Shown: positions 23,313 to 35,340, numbered from the stretch's first letter. The stretch: DNA of 64,000 bases from Tupaia tana (GCA_026018925.1 JAKSZU010000016.1:29416877-29480876), one strand, 5' to 3'. Translations and numbers: made by a program. Notes: a model not told the origin generated them from the sequence alone.

Positions 23313-23734
23313 ATATATTTTAAATCATAGTCTAGCTTGAAAGTAGAGTCTTAGTATTGATCTCATAGTTCTTAAAGCACCTATACCCATGTTTTCTTTT
23401 GGTGCTAGTTCAGTTCATTCACAATGGTTAACCCTGCCCTTGATTCAATTGCATAGGAATACTGGCATCGCTAGACTTTAGAAGAATCAAACCTGTGAAG
23501 CAGAATCTCTTGACATATCAGAATTTGAAGTTGTCTTGAAAGAGGAGTTCACGTGATTAGTTCATGTATCAAGATCACTGAAGGGCAAGTTGGGATTATC
23601 TGTAGTTCTCAAGATGGATAAATACATGCTGGTAGTAGGCAGGCAAGTGTTAGAGCCAAGCAATTGGTTTATTAGAAAGTATGTAGTTTACTATGGTTTC
23701 GTCCAGTGTTTAGATTATATCTAGATAGCCAACC

Positions 23735-24820
23735 CACAAGTGTTTATTGAGCTTCTCTGTGTCAGGTGTTGCTCTAGGCTCTGAGGATACAGTAATAAAC
23801 AAAGTGGTCACTGCTTACAAAGGGCATGCATTCCAGCTATGAAGACAGTGGGAATGCAACAAATGAGAAAATTTCAGGAACACGCACTATGAATAAGCTT
23901 AAAGAGTGGATGTTCTGTTATAATGTTTCTGTTATAATGACAGGAAGTGAGATTGCTTAGCAGGTTACAAAGGCCTTCTGAGGAAAGATCATTAGGATTG
24001 GGATAAGGATTTGAGGAAAGAGTGTCACAAACAAAAGGATCTGCAGGCAAAAAGCCTTCCAATGAAAACAAACTTGATGTTGTATGACAGAAGTGACGTC
24101 AGTGTGACAATTGTGAGTGAGCGAGAGCTCGTAGGAGGTGGTAGCCGGACTTCAGAGGCCTTTTGTATTTGAGTAAGCATTGGAATTCACCCCAAGTATT
24201 ATGGGAAGCAGAGAATTTAAAGTGTGAGAAAGATGACTTTGTTGGCAAAGCAACATTAGAAGAAGATTGCATTCATCCAAGGGAGAGATACTAGAAGTGT
24301 AACAGTGGAAAAGGCAAGAGTGGTTGGATTTGGAGTAAGCTGGAGAGAATTGACTATGAGTGTGAAGCAAAGAAAGGATGACTCAGATTAGGGGAGGGTG
24401 TGGGGTGTGAGTGGACTAGTAGATAGAAACAAATAAGGTGCATCAAAAGTTGTACCTTGGCCATATTGAGTTTGATAGGCTCACTAAGCTTTCCACACAC
24501 AGATGCCAAGGAGGAGGTGGGTATATAAATATAGGACTCAGTGGAGTGGTCTAAGCTATTGAACTATTTCATGCATATATAGGTCGACTGGATGAGATCA
24601 CACAGGAGGAAAGGGGAGGAAAAAACAAGGGCTCAGGACAGGGCTCTGTAAAACTTGTAATATTTATAGCTTTTGTAGAAGAATGGATCAGTCAAGCAGC
24701 TTAGGAGAATGTAGCAGAAAAACTAGGCAGATGTTGATCACAGAAGTCAAGAGAATAAAGAATTTAGAGAAGAGTGTAGTCAATCACAACAAGTGTTATT
24801 GCAATGTTAAGAGCTGTCCA
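23735..24820 (-). mobile_element. L2 LINE, 3' part, minus strand
   Basis: Reading the plus strand, GTGTTTATTGAGCTTCTCTG, TGTTGCTCTAGGCTCTGAGG and ATACAGTAATAAACAAAG is the antisense of the L2 3' end ('TGTATCCCCAGTGCCTAGAACAGTGCCTGGCACATAG'). The antisense L2 body continues: GGCCTTCTGAGGAAAG, TGGGAAGCAGAG, TGGATTTGGAGTAAG, GGGTGTGGGGTGTGAG, GACTGGATGAGATCAC, CAGGGCTCTG and GTAGTCAATCACAACAAGTG. At about 1.1 kb this is one of the longer L2 remnants one meets. It is dead. Confidence 0.7.
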
Positions 24821-25882
24821 TTCTGAACATTCTCATGTCTTATGAAGATGCAAATCTTTGCTGATGGATTGACTTCCATGGTGGTCTATAATGTAAGCCC
24901 GAGCTGACCTGCCATTGAAAGTCAATGGGCTTTCCTTGTTCTAATAGATTCCAGTTGTTCATATTTCTACCCTCTCACTCTCCAAGGAACTTTATAAAAC
25001 TCATTACAGAGGCATAGTAAAATCTTTTGAGACAGGAAGAAACAGAAATGAAGAGCTTCCAAAGGATTTTAATAACCAGAAAGTGATGACCTTGAGAAGT
25101 TGAGGATTCAGTACTCTACTGTGACCTCTTCCTTGCAAATGCAGAGGTAGGCAATTGGCTATCACCCATGAGGTAATCCAGTAGTAAAATAAACACATTC
25201 ATTTTCCTCCTCTATTTTCATAGTGCACATGGTTATTCATTATAACTAACTCCTATGTGTGCAAATTGGGGCAACTGCTTCAATTTATCTTTGCAAAAGA
25301 AAAGTTTAGGAGTGGAGTTTGGGGTCCAGGCCAAAACAAAAACAAAAACAATAATTACAACTCAGAAAGGCAACATCGAGACCGGTAGATCACAGTGTCT
25401 TTCATCTTTTCCTTAAGAAAGAAACCCATGAGATGCACAACAAGAAGTATAAATTCCATAATGCCCTAGTTCCTGGCCATTGTGATTCCGTGGTCTAACT
25501 CAGAGCAACTGTGATGTACTGAATGCCAAATTTGCACTCATGGCCAGAGCAACTCATATAATTCGCTCTCTCTTTAGCATTAATATAAAACAATGGGTCA
25601 TGGAGCAGGAATAATATTTCCCACCAGGGGATATATGGAAAGGTCTAGAGGCAGAGATACTTTTGGTTTTAACACTAATGAGCTACTGCTGCATCAAATG
25701 TGTAGAGGCCAAGTGTGCTGTGAAATACCCCACAAAACACACAGGAAAGCCTCCCAAGATAGAATTCTCTGGTCCCAAATGTCAATAGTGTTGAGGTTAA
25801 GAAACTCTGATATATGGATCAGCAGGAACATTTTCACTTCCCCTGGGATACAAAGTGGCTTAAACAAAAAGTGTTATTTAAA
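24821..25882. other. Unassigned DNA
   Basis: No gene. There is a small (AAAAAC)n near 25332-25350. A 98-residue frame at 25593-25889 has no recognisable features. Confidence 0.45.
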
Positions 25883-25895
25883 AAATTAAGTATCC

Positions 25896-26154
25896 TGAGA
25901 CCAGCAGATGGCATAATGGTTACATCACTGACTCCCACATAGTGGACCACTGTTTGAGCCCTGGACTCCGTGGCTTAGAACTCAGGCCAGTGCATGTGTG
26001 CGCCCAAAATCCCTGAGAGGGGAATGGAGGAGAAGGGATGGCAGGGTGGCCATCCCCTCGGGGAGGGCGGAGGTGATTTCTTAGTTTTCTTTCCTCTGTC
26101 TCTCTAGAAAACACACGTGCCCTATAGAAAAAAATCTTTCTCTTAAAAAAAAAG
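25896..26154 (+). mobile_element. tRNA-derived SINE, GCCCTATAG family
   Basis: A complete forward copy. A 13-bp direct repeat AAATTAAGTATCC flanks it at 25883-25895 and 26155-26167, confirming a retrotransposition event. Head TGAGACCAGCAGATGGCATAATGG; 3' end CGTGCCCTATAGAAAAAAATC. The region GGGGAGGGCGGAGGTGATTTC carries a small insertion relative to other copies. Confidence 0.9.
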
Positions 26155-26167
26155 AAATTAAGTATCC

Positions 26168-27394
26168 CATAGGCTTTTACACTGACTGTCTCCTCACTGA
26201 CGCTTCCGTTATTGCTGATTGGGGAGTTGCCTTTTCAAGTCTCTAAATTTTCATGAGAAAGAAGTATGAGGTACACTTAAAACACACGAATTTTGCTAGA
26301 TTTAAAACGGGAACAATAGTCAAAAATAGGTACGAAAACCGAAGGAAGATCAAAAACGACAAAAACAAAATTTCGAAATAAGAGAATGCTAATAAATTAA
26401 GAAGCAGTTTGGAACAGAAAAAAAGAAAACTGGAGATTTCTTTTCAAAGGAGTCCCCATACTCTGGGCCTACATTCCTTCTGAATGTTAATTACAGTCTT
26501 TACCTTGGCATTTTGCTCTCATATCAGGGAAGCAATTACTGGCCTAATTCAAATTCATAGCAGCCATTAACAATGAACAAACAGATACATTATTTTAATT
26601 CCATTTGCTGCTTCTTTTCTGCTGATGTATTGACCCATGAAACGTTGACGGGATGTCCTGTAATTGGCATCTGGCAAAGGTTGTTATGATCATCATCCCT
26701 TCCGCATAGGAGTATTTATTAAGCATATATTGCACACACAACACCTTGCAAGGGCAGGCAGCTTAAAGACCACAGGCCAGAAATAGCCTTCGCCTTTACA
26801 GACTTTATGTAATGATGCCTTCATGTTTTTAGAGAAAAATATAGCCTATTTGTGTGTGTGTATGTGTGTGTGTGTGTGTGCAAGTGTATATGCACACAGT
26901 GTGTATGTTGTATGTTTGAAAGGATCAAGGTGAATAGTAACACACTAGCAGGATTATTTTTTAAATGTCATTGTCAACCCTTCTCAGTATATTATTTCAT
27001 CATATGTGTAGACTTTGTTCTTAGCTCAATAATATCATTTATATCATACTCCAAGGCAAGATTATCACAATGAGATATAGTTAATAAAAAGAGAGCCAAA
27101 CAGAGAAAGAGCTCTATGATGGAATGATCTATAACCTTTTTCATATGATTTCCTCTTCTTTCTTGAGTCGATGACTTTTCTTATCATAAAGCACTGTAAT
27201 ATTTTCCCTTTTGTATTAGTTATACACACTGACATTATTTTTATGTTTTAATTTGAATGTATTCTATACATTGAATGTATTCTATGCCAAATCATTTGTT
27301 GGCTTTTACTTCTTCAAGCCCAATTAATATTATTGTTTTGTGTCCCAAGACACCAACTCTTACATAAATTAGTTTGACTAGAAATAATGCCTTT
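26168..27394. other. Repeat-poor stretch; no gene seen
   Basis: 26440-26720 is unique-looking, moderate GC, with clustered AT-rich transcription-factor-like words (TTAATTACAG, CCATTAACAATGAACAAACA, TGTAATTGGC). This is the appearance of a conserved noncoding element, but I cannot test conservation. A (TG)n lies at 26851-26880. Confidence 0.35.
26851..26880. repeat. (TG)n microsatellite
   Basis: TG units interrupted once by TATG. Confidence 0.9.
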
Positions 27395-27530
27395 GTTCCT
27401 TGGCACATGATAATCCCATGAACTATGGCAAGCCACTTGCCTTGTTCAGTCTCTCTCGTCTCATGTACAAAGTAAGATGGTAGGATGGATTCTAGAGTGT
27501 CTTCTGGTTCTGAGATTTTGTTTATATATG
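27395..27530 (+). mobile_element. Probable MIR fragment
   Basis: ATGGCAAGCCACTTGCCTTG, TTCAGTCTCTCTCGTCTCATG, TACAAAGTAAGATGG matches the MIR order (core, 'CTCAGTTTCCTCATCTGTAAAATGGG'). Confidence 0.5.
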
Positions 27531-30100
27531 AATTTAAACCATACATTCATTAAAATATCTACACATGATCCTGAGTTTCCCAGCTTCTGGACAGGGCCAG
27601 TACTATGAAGTATTGTACAATAGGGAAGATCTGCTTAACAATAGGAAAACTCTGTCTAATAATGGATTGATGTTTTCTTTTAGGTTCTTTGATTTTGCTA
27701 TCTCAACTCCTTTTTGTGTTTCTTATTTCCTTCTCCAAAATCAGCTCCTAAAGTCCTCATTTATGGAAAGATACTAATTATCAATAATCAATGAAGTATT
27801 ACTGTACTCTGAAGTAGTTTGAAATTTGCATTGATCTTATGTATTGAAGGTAGTATCTAAAGCATAAAATGTCAAAATCATATTTATTCTTCTTTTTGTC
27901 TGCATGTATTTAAGTTCCAAAAGATTAGGTTCATGTCCTCAAAGGGAATGTGCAAATTTCAACATAGGCTTAGGTAGTCATAGAATTTGCCCTAGATTTT
28001 TAAAGTTGGGAGTTGATCAAGCTAAATACATATATCATAGAAGAAGAAGAAAACATACATTGTGTCTGCCATTGTAATATGAGAAGACTAACAATGAGGA
28101 TAGACATTGGCTTGTATTTTATGATACATGGTTTTTTAAAAAATTCTCTTTAGACAAAATTGGTGAGCAGTGTATGCAAATATTGTAATTGTTTTACAGT
28201 CACATAGTCAATCCACTTCTTAATATATGGTTTGATCCGTTTTCTTATGTATAAAACTAGTGACAATGCCATTAATTTCTCTTGGGTCCCTAATTCCATG
28301 GGCTGGTTCTCCTTTTCCTTTTCCCTTCCCCTCTGACAACAGCATTATTACCATTTGCTACACATATTTGGTTCTTTGGAAAATCTGAGGGTCTTCCTCT
28401 ATTTTACTGCATGCGGTTCCATGAATTCTCCTGTTTGGAGAAAACCCTGGTCTCCTGCGTGCTAAAAGCGTAAGTGAGAACTGGGCTCTGCTCTAGATTT
28501 TCATGCATCATTTCAGGTAGAGTTTCTTTACTCTGCACTACCCCTGCCCTCCCTACCCCTCTTGAAGTTCAAGCACAGCCTTTTGTTCTACAACAGGAAA
28601 TTCAATGTTCTAAGTAGAAATGCTTCAGAGAGAAACCATATCACTAAGGAAAAGTCTCACCAGAGCTTTCCCAGTTTCCCGTACGGGTGGAGGCAGACTT
28701 CTCTACTATAGGGGGATCAGGGATGCTGAATAAAATAAATGAGGAAAAAAATGGAACTCACGTATGCATGTGGCATGAGAGCTTAACAGATTTATTTTAT
28801 GACTTTGTTCATTTGTGGAAGAGTCTAGAAGAGAAGTGGGGCTAGATGGATAGGACGGGAAAGAGGAGGGGGAAATTCTTATGTAAGTTTCTTCATGTCT
28901 TGCTTCCCTGATTTGGGGGTGAGGTGAGTGGGCATTTTAACAGGATGTGAACATTTCTCTTGTCATTAAATACTACGAACAGAATTAAACTTCTGCTTCT
29001 ATGGTTACACGCTCGTGCTGAGACCCAATGGACATGACGTATGAGGACAAGTGTGGACAGACAGCAAGATGACAGAGAACACAGTGTGCCTGCCTGGGAG
29101 TAACGGAGCCCCAACTATCCAAAAAAGAGGCTCCCAGGGAAACTGAAGACTATGCCTCACTGCTAAGGATGCCGAACAGCAGCCTTTTAATTTTGTAGTT
29201 TGAAATGAAGTACCCCTTGATGTATGTTTGATTATTAATTATTATATTATTGTTCATTATTTCTGAAAAGTAATAACATGCTTAATAAAAATCTGAGCTA
29301 CAATAATGAAAATCATTTAGATAATTTGGAGTATTTCAACCTCCTGAGGACTTCAATTTGATTTCTAAAATACAGTAGAAACTTCCTAATTCAGACTAAT
29401 GACAGAGAGCCCCATTGTGAATTACCAAATTTTGCAGATGAGTGGGTATGCAAACAGACAGAAAAAAATCAAGGAAAGTAAATCATGCAATATGCTTTCT
29501 CCATTTGTTTTGACAGTGGTAGCGCAGACTTAACGGTCTATGATAAAACTTCCCTGTACGTTGGTGAATGTATCGTTGCTTGCTTCATGAAGATAATGAA
29601 ACCTCCATCATCAAAAATCTCAGGATTCAGACATTAAATCTTTGCTCAGAGATGGCATTGAGACTGCAGGGGTTTCAAATAATTATCTGGCTTACAGAGT
29701 ACTGAAGTGAGAATGACGGAAGTTCTACTGTAAATGCAAAGTGAGAAACAGAGGTAAAAGATATTTTAATCTGTCTTGTGGTTGCCATTTAGAACTATTG
29801 TAGTTTTCCTTGGCAATCGCAGATCTTTTGAGGCAAAAGAGATCACAGGTATGTTCCTTATCCAACATCCTAGTCTACTACACTGCTGTATTGATTAGGG
29901 TTTTATAATTCTCCCTTCAAGAAACAAGGAGGCCTAACAAGTATATGTAATTCTCCCTTCTCTGAGAAAGGGCTACACAATTTAATGCGCTGAATGGGAC
30001 CCAGACTCAGGGGTAAGGTTGGGATTCAGAATCTAGTGCACCTAAATTTTTATTATTATCTACCATTTTATATGATCTCCTTCTGTCTTCTATTTATGTT
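27531..30100. other. Unassigned DNA
   Basis: No gene and no repeat recognised with any confidence over about 2.6 kb. 28260-28720 is a little richer in G+C. Frames here are all below 75 codons. Confidence 0.45.
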
Positions 30101-30102
30101 GA

Positions 30103-30200
30103 TGGATAGTCTTCAACCCTGGCTATACCTTAGAAGCATCTGGAGTGTGGTTTAAGAACATCATCTCCCATCTCCAGACATTCTGCTTTAATTGATGATG
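30103..30200. mobile_element. MER5-like hAT-Charlie remnant
   Basis: TCTTCAACCCTGGCTATACC, TTAGAAGCATCTGGAGTG and TCCAGACATTCTGCTTTAATT follow the well-known 'TCTCAACCCTGGCTGCACATTAGAATCACCTGGG' MER5A plan. Confidence 0.65.
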
Positions 30201-30371
30201 AAGAGTCATTGTGGGACCATTGGTCATTGACAGGACCGTTTTTGTACTGAATATTCAGTATTATATTCTGTATCGTTAGTAAAGCCTCAAGGGTAAGGCC
30301 ATGACTGGATCCTTGGTTAGGGCAGAAGGTCATTAATATTGTTGGCTAAGTCAGGCCAGCACAGGTATGGG

Positions 30372-30605
30372 GAGGTATTGAGTAGAGCTTCGGAATCAGC
30401 ACCCCTGGCTTTGAGTTCCGACTGCACCACAGACTAGCTATGTTGGTATTCCTAGATTTTCCAGTCTCCTTACTCAGGTGTCCTCATGTGTCAAAAGCAG
30501 ATAATGAAAGTACCTATCTATAGCATTTTAATGAAACGAATTAATACATAGAAAGTATTTAGGACAATTTTTGGCACATGGTAAGAACTGTAAAATTGTC
30601 AGTTG
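30372..30605 (+). mobile_element. MIR element, nearly full length
   Basis: The whole MIR order is visible: head GGTATTGAGTAGAGCTTCGG, TTTGAGTTCCGACTGCACC, ACTAGCTATGTTGG, ACTCAGGTGTCCTCATGTGTC, GATAATGAAAGTACCTATC, then TTAGGACAATTTTTGGCACA and TGGTAAGAACTG. This is the best-preserved MIR in the window. Confidence 0.75.
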
Positions 30606-30887
30606 TTTTTCTATAGAATTTATAGGTTGAGAACAGAGGAGGTAGGTGGTACTGCTTTCCAAAGCTTGTAGGTTCTGAAAAGATTATGTTGGGGGTTGCA
30701 GGAGACAGAATTGGTAAGACCTGTCAGGAAGAACAGAATGGCCCTTTGGGGTAAACTGCATAAATGATTTTAAACAAAGTCAGCTTTACAAGATCCTTGA
30801 TTTTGTATCTATTGGGGAGGGAGAAAAACCGAGATTAGAAAAGGACCTATATTTACTTTTTAATAAATTTAATACTTTATTTTATTT

Positions 30888-31338
30888 TTTGCTACAGAGT
30901 GCATGCAATCATCTAAAAGAGATGGGTAGGGGGGAGGGTGGGAATAAGAAATCACATCCAGGGGGCAAGACCATGAAACAATCCTTTCTTCTCTGTTTTC
31001 CTCTTGGAATCTAGGCCTCGCACATATGTGCACCTGGCATGATTTTTTTTTTCTTATTTAAAAATTATCTATTTAATTGTATTTATCATTTTTATTATTT
31101 TTAAAAATTTGACCAGAGAGAGACACAGTGAGAGAGAGGGAACATAAGACAGTAAACTGCCAGGTACAGGTTTCAAACTGCAGTTGGCCATGTGGGAGTC
31201 CAGCATCTCAGTCATCACGCCACCTACTGGCCCCTGAGTCTGGCTTGACTTTCAAGCCACTGGATCTAGAACTCAGACCACACAGTCAGCCATGTGGGAT
31301 CCAGCACCTTGAACACCATGCACCTGATGGCTCTTGAC
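30888..31338 (-). mobile_element. tRNA-derived SINE, intermediate family, interrupted by another SINE
   Basis: The 3' half is at 30888-31050 (TTTGCTACAGAGTGCATGC, CACATCCAGGGGGCAAG, GCACATATGTGCACCTGGCA). The head resumes at 31235-31338 (GGCTTGACTTTCAAGCC, CACACAGTCAGCCATGTGG, GATCCAGCACCTTG). The gap holds the short SINE at 31051-31234, so this element is the older of the two. Confidence 0.75.
31051..31234 (-). mobile_element. Short tRNA-derived SINE nested in another SINE
   Basis: In reverse: GGGGCCAGTAGGTGGCGTGATGACTGAGATGC head, CTGTACCTGGCAGTTTACTG, CT tract, CTGGTCAAATTTTTAAAAATAATAA. It is the same family as 8387-8568 and 45504-45693. CTGGCATGA before and CTGGCTTGA after are a plausible, diverged target duplication. 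Confidence 0.8.
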
Positions 31339-31431
31339 TATATTTAAAAAGAGACATAACTTGGTGCTAATAAAATCATATTTGTTACCAAAACTTGATC
31401 TGGATTAATTTTAAGGGACAGGTCTATTCTT

Positions 31432-31457
31432 TTTTTTCTTTTCTTTCCTTTTCTTTC

Positions 31458-31492
<35 letters not shown>

Positions 31493-31734
31493 GAGAGGTT
31501 TTTGCTATAGGGCATGCGCACTCGCCAGAAAGACAGAGAGAGACAGAGAGACAGAAAGCGAGAAATCATCCCTGGGGGGATGGCCGCACTTCTCCTCCAT
31601 TCTCTTCTCTGGATCTTGGGGACGCATGCATGTGTGCCCAGCTGAGTTTAAGCCACCAGGTCCAGGACTCGAACTGCGGTTGATTACATGGGAGTCCAGT
31701 GAAATATCCATTACACCAACTGCTGGTCCTGAGG
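31432..31734 (-). mobile_element. tRNA-derived SINE, GCCCTATAG family, with long T/C tail
   Basis: A full-length reverse copy bounded by the 13-bp direct repeat CAGGTCTATTCTT (31419-31431 and 31735-31747). The 3' tail is a T/C-rich tract of some 65 bases (antisense of an A/G tail). Body: GAGAGGTTTTTGCTATAGGGC, CATCCCTGGGGGGATGGCCG, GGACTCGAACTGCGGTTGAT and CTAACTGCTGGTCC-type head. Part of the AATCCC block is missing. Confidence 0.9.
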
Positions 31735-31836
31735 CAGGTCTATTCTTAAAATGCTTACATATTTGTGGAAAGAACCACTGCAGAGATGTAGTAAGCTTGG
31801 TTAAGATGTCCCCCAAACCAACACACCTATAACGAT

Positions 31837-31853
31837 TCTTTTTTTTTTTTTTT
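31837..31853. repeat. Poly-T tract, possible truncated SINE tail
   Basis: A 17-base T run followed by GGCAGGGACAGAGACAGAGG, which could be a very short 3' stub of a reverse SINE. It is too short to decide. Confidence 0.4.
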
Positions 31854-31950
31854 GGCAGGGACAGAGACAGAGGAGGGTCGTAGGCTCCTCAGCAAGGGTA
31901 AGTTTCAAAGGCTCATAGGTAAGAATGATATAAAGGGGCCAATCAATTGT

Positions 31951-32228
31951 TTTCTTTTTCTTTTCTTTTTTTTTTTTTTGGAGAGGTTTTCGCTAGAGGG
32001 CGTGTGCACTCGCCAGACAGACAGAGACATAGAGACAGAAAGTGAGAAATCATCCCCAGGGGGGATGGTCACACCGCAATCCCTTCTCCTCCATTCTCCT
32101 CGCGGGATCTTGGGCATGCATGCACACACTCCCGGCTTGAGTTTTAAGCCACCGGGTCCGGGACGCGAACTGTGGTAGACTACGTGGGAGTCCAGCGACA
32201 TAGCCATTACACTAACTGCTGGTTCCCA
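31951..32228 (-). mobile_element. Young tRNA-derived SINE, GCCCTATAG family
   Basis: A complete reverse copy flanked by the perfect 15-bp repeat GGGCCAATCAATTGT (31936-31950 and 32229-32243). CpGs survive in GTTTTCGCTAGAGGGCGTGTG, CACCGCAATCCC, TCGCGGGATCTTGG and ACCGGGTCCGGGACGCGAAC. This and the intact target repeat indicate a recent insertion. Confidence 0.93.
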
Positions 32229-32244
32229 GGGCCAATCAATTGTA

Positions 32245-34089
32245 AAGAAAATTTCTGACACAGAGTAAAAAGTTAACCATGCCACTACCTATCTTCTCTC
32301 TAAATTTAAATCCAGATTCATTGAAAATTAGCAAATTATGTGGCTATTCTCCTTTCCTTTCATGTTTTAGTTGGCAGCATTAACATTTTGAGCCTCTCCC
32401 GTTTGTTCCACAACTTTTTGTTTCAAGCCAGGCAGGGCTCATAGAATCGAATACGAGTTTAATACTGGCTTAGGCTAAAACTAATTAGGGAAGCAAATCC
32501 ACTGCTCCCCTCAAAAATCAAACACTGCATGCCAGAATCAAGTCAAAATGACTTTTAGATTGTCTGTTATTTGGGAATATCTGTACTGCAGCTCCTTCAA
32601 TTACCAAGTCTAATTTGGAGTTGACTGCAAATTTAAGCACTTTTAGCAGGAGAAGTTCATGAGTCATTCAGACTAAATCTAATTCATTTGTATAGTATTT
32701 CTTGGGCAAAGGTGGGTAGGCAGAGATTCATCTCAATAGGAAGAAGAGGAAAGCAGCAGCTGGAGGGACCCCCTAAAGGTCTCTAAGTGAAGTGGCAGCA
32801 GAGTTAGAAAGCAGGAAGTGGCTCTCCACGCCTCCACCTTGTACTGTCGCTTGGTTGGCCTAACTTGCCTGGGTCAGCTTATGACTGCCTGCTCCCTTCT
32901 TACTGCACCCCTTTGCACAAACATACAGAGGCTATTTGCGGGGCGGGAGTGGGGGAAGAAGCCTGGCTCTCTCAATGTTTACACACACTACGTCTAGCAT
33001 CCCTGCGCTGTGCACACCCTGCGAAACCTGGAGACTGTGGTATTTGGCTATAATTGAAAGGGCACATGCTAATTTGGGCCCCGTGACAGCACTGCAACCG
33101 AGATTTACAGTTGCAAACGGTTGACGACTCAGCTCTTGGGTGATAAGAGGGTGATGGGAATCTGATTTGATGGGATGACCCTTCCTGACATGTGAACAAA
33201 GAAACCTGCATATCTATTTTTAACCATGCTCTAGAGACTTCTAGTAATTGACATTTGGAGCTGAGGCTCATCCTTGTCCCAGTTCCTGGGGATATTTGCA
33301 TCTCTTTCTGTGTTTGGGTTTTGTCTGTCTAATCCCTCTGAGCAGGTGGGGAAGGCATTAACCTCTGCCTAGGCTGAGGACTCAGGAAGATGCCTTCCTC
33401 CCTGGCAGGCTCATGCAGCCTACCTGTCCTGTCTCTGACTGGGCCTTTGAGCCAAGAGCTGGGAGGTTTTATTCCAGCAGAAATGCAAATACCATTTCAA
33501 GATTTTATGAGTTGTTATACCTGAGTGCCAACGATAAATCTAAGGTTGGCTTTTATAGTTACCATTTTTTATAGTAGGAAAAAAGGAGACATCCAGATTG
33601 GATCCTTGAGTTGAGGTACACCAGAAGGACAATGAAGACAGAGCATGGTATCTGGGGGGCTCCATACAAACATATCCCACACAAGGCAGTGATCAGAATA
33701 AATTGAAGTGTCTGTGAATTTGCACTTGGGCCTTCTGTTTCCTTTTCCCTTCTCAAGGGTACTGCTCATTGCCTTCTATCAAGCTTCCTGCATTTGTTCT
33801 TTTAATTTGTCTTCCTGAATAAAATTTCTTCCCACATAATGGTTCAATGATTTGTCTATTCTGTAATCAACAAATTGGGGTGTATGTGCCACTTCTTCCT
33901 GTGGTTTTTTTTTTTTTTTTTAGCGTTTTAATAAGGGCGCACAACCTGACACCAAAGAAGTAAACCTTTCATCCAGGGATTCTGGATATGTAGTGGGGGT
34001 GATATTCTCAAGGAGAATTGGAGGGAGAAGTTGGGCTTTTTCTAGAATCATTGAAATGTCAGCAGTTAAGTGTTTAGACTCTGCTATTT
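32245..34089. other. Repeat-poor stretch; no gene seen
   Basis: About 1.8 kb without a recognisable repeat except a T run at 33907-33921. 32340-32700 and 32860-33300 look unique, the latter relatively GC-rich (GGCGGGAGTGGGGGAAG, GGGCCCCGTGACAGCACTGC). Overlapping frames of 62-109 codons at 32865-33301 lie on both strands and none looks coding. Conserved noncoding sequence is possible but unproven. Confidence 0.4.
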
Positions 34090-34232
34090 CTATATATGTG
34101 AAGGGACTTCGAAAAATTCTTGGAAAAGTGGAATTAAAATGCAAGTTTATTTTGGTGCAAAAATTTTGAAATTCATGCATAGTTTTTTCATAACATGCAT
34201 ATTCTGTGAACTTTTTGAGAACTTCTCCTCTA
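34090..34232. mobile_element. Mariner-like MITE, TTCAAAAAGTTCATGG type
   Basis: Left GGGACTTCGAAAAATTCTTGG + AAAAGTGGAATTAAAATG, centre TTTATTTTGGTGCAAAAATT + TTGAAATTCATGCATAG, right ATATTCTGTGAACTTTTTGAG + AACTTCTCC. The ends are imperfect inverted repeats. Confidence 0.7.
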
Positions 34233-34427
34233 AAACCAAGCTCCCCTAAAAATGGAGAAAAAAGGCTATGAACTCTGGAAACTACTTTGATGATGCAATT
34301 CTATTCTTGACAATAGACTGTCAGAGTGATTGTTCAGCAAACACAAATCTCTTTACTTCAATTTAAAAGTCAGAAGAAATTTCTCATGGCTAAAAAAAAA
34401 AAAAATCCAAATCCCTATAATGATCAG

Positions 34428-34848
34428 CAGAGCCCTAGGAAAGTCTGGCCTTCTCTGGTGACCTTGCCCTCTCATTCTTTCTGAGCTTCCCCTGATGTAG
34501 GCCTTCTTCCAGTTCCTCCAACATGCATGCCATTCTGAGGTCAGGCAACCATCTCCTCCAAGCCAAGATACTCCATCTTCCCTCTGCCTGGAAGGTGCTT
34601 CCTCACTCCTTATTTCTTCCCCATTCCCTAAACCCACTGTCTACCTGGACACCTGCAAACTACCCTGCAGATGTGGATCAGATATCATTTCCTCAGGGAA
34701 TGCTTTGATGATTGAAGCTGCCTCCTTGTTATTTGCACTATTCTTATCCATTATAGGACTGAGACCATTTGCAATTATACATCTATTTGTGTCATTATTT
34801 GCTAGCTGTCTAAGAATCCATCTCTGTAAAGACAAGGGCTGCATATGA
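34428..34848 (+). mobile_element. L2 LINE 3'-end fragment
   Basis: CCTCTGCCTGGAAGGTGCTTC + CTCAC, ATATCATTTCCTCAGGGAATGC, TTTGATGATTGAAG + CTGCCTCCTTG, GTAAAGACAAGGGCTGCATATG. This is the L2 3' plan ('CCTCTGCCTGGAATGCTCTTCC ... AGGCCTTCCCTGACC ... CTCCATGAGGGCAGGGACC'). Confidence 0.7.
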
Positions 34849-35174
34849 ATCGCTCATGATTGAAACCCCATCTCTATCATACTGTCTAGTAGTGAAGGAG
34901 TGCAAAGAAGCCATTTTGTCCCCAATAAGTTTATCCGTGGGTCTGACAAATTGTATTGAAACCCTGATTGAACAATTATTATCATGATAGTTATTGTCCC
35001 GATCAGAAAGAAAGAAACTTAAATGGAGTTGTCTTCAAAACGTATTATTTTCTGTGGTAAGTTTGACATATATAATAGTAAATTTTTCAAAACCTTTTTT
35101 GTATCACTATTATATTTTTTCATAAAAAAACTCTGTGAGGAAAATAAGACATTTTATTGTGATGAAATTAAGAT

Positions 35175-35176
<2 letters not shown>

Positions 35177-35209
<33 letters not shown>

Positions 35210-35340
35210 CACACACCTATTCATATATATTTATATATGAGTATGTTGTACATGCTTATTACATATATACCAATTAACTAATATAGCATATATAGATATA
35301 ATTGTATGTCATATAATACACACACACACACACACATACA
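35177..35340. repeat. (AC)n microsatellites with AT-rich spacer
   Basis: Two AC arrays separated by degenerate TATATA sequence. The poly-TH reading frame is an artefact. Confidence 0.9.

Noticed and set aside
30888-32228. CRISPR-like array because of repeated similar blocks
   Set aside because: The blocks are about 250-300 bp SINEs with separate target duplications in a mammalian genome, not short regular repeats with spacers.
31395-32285. Frames of 103-145 codons on both strands
   Set aside because: All are translations of SINE sequence and its poly-pyrimidine tails. The same peptide scraps recur at other SINEs.
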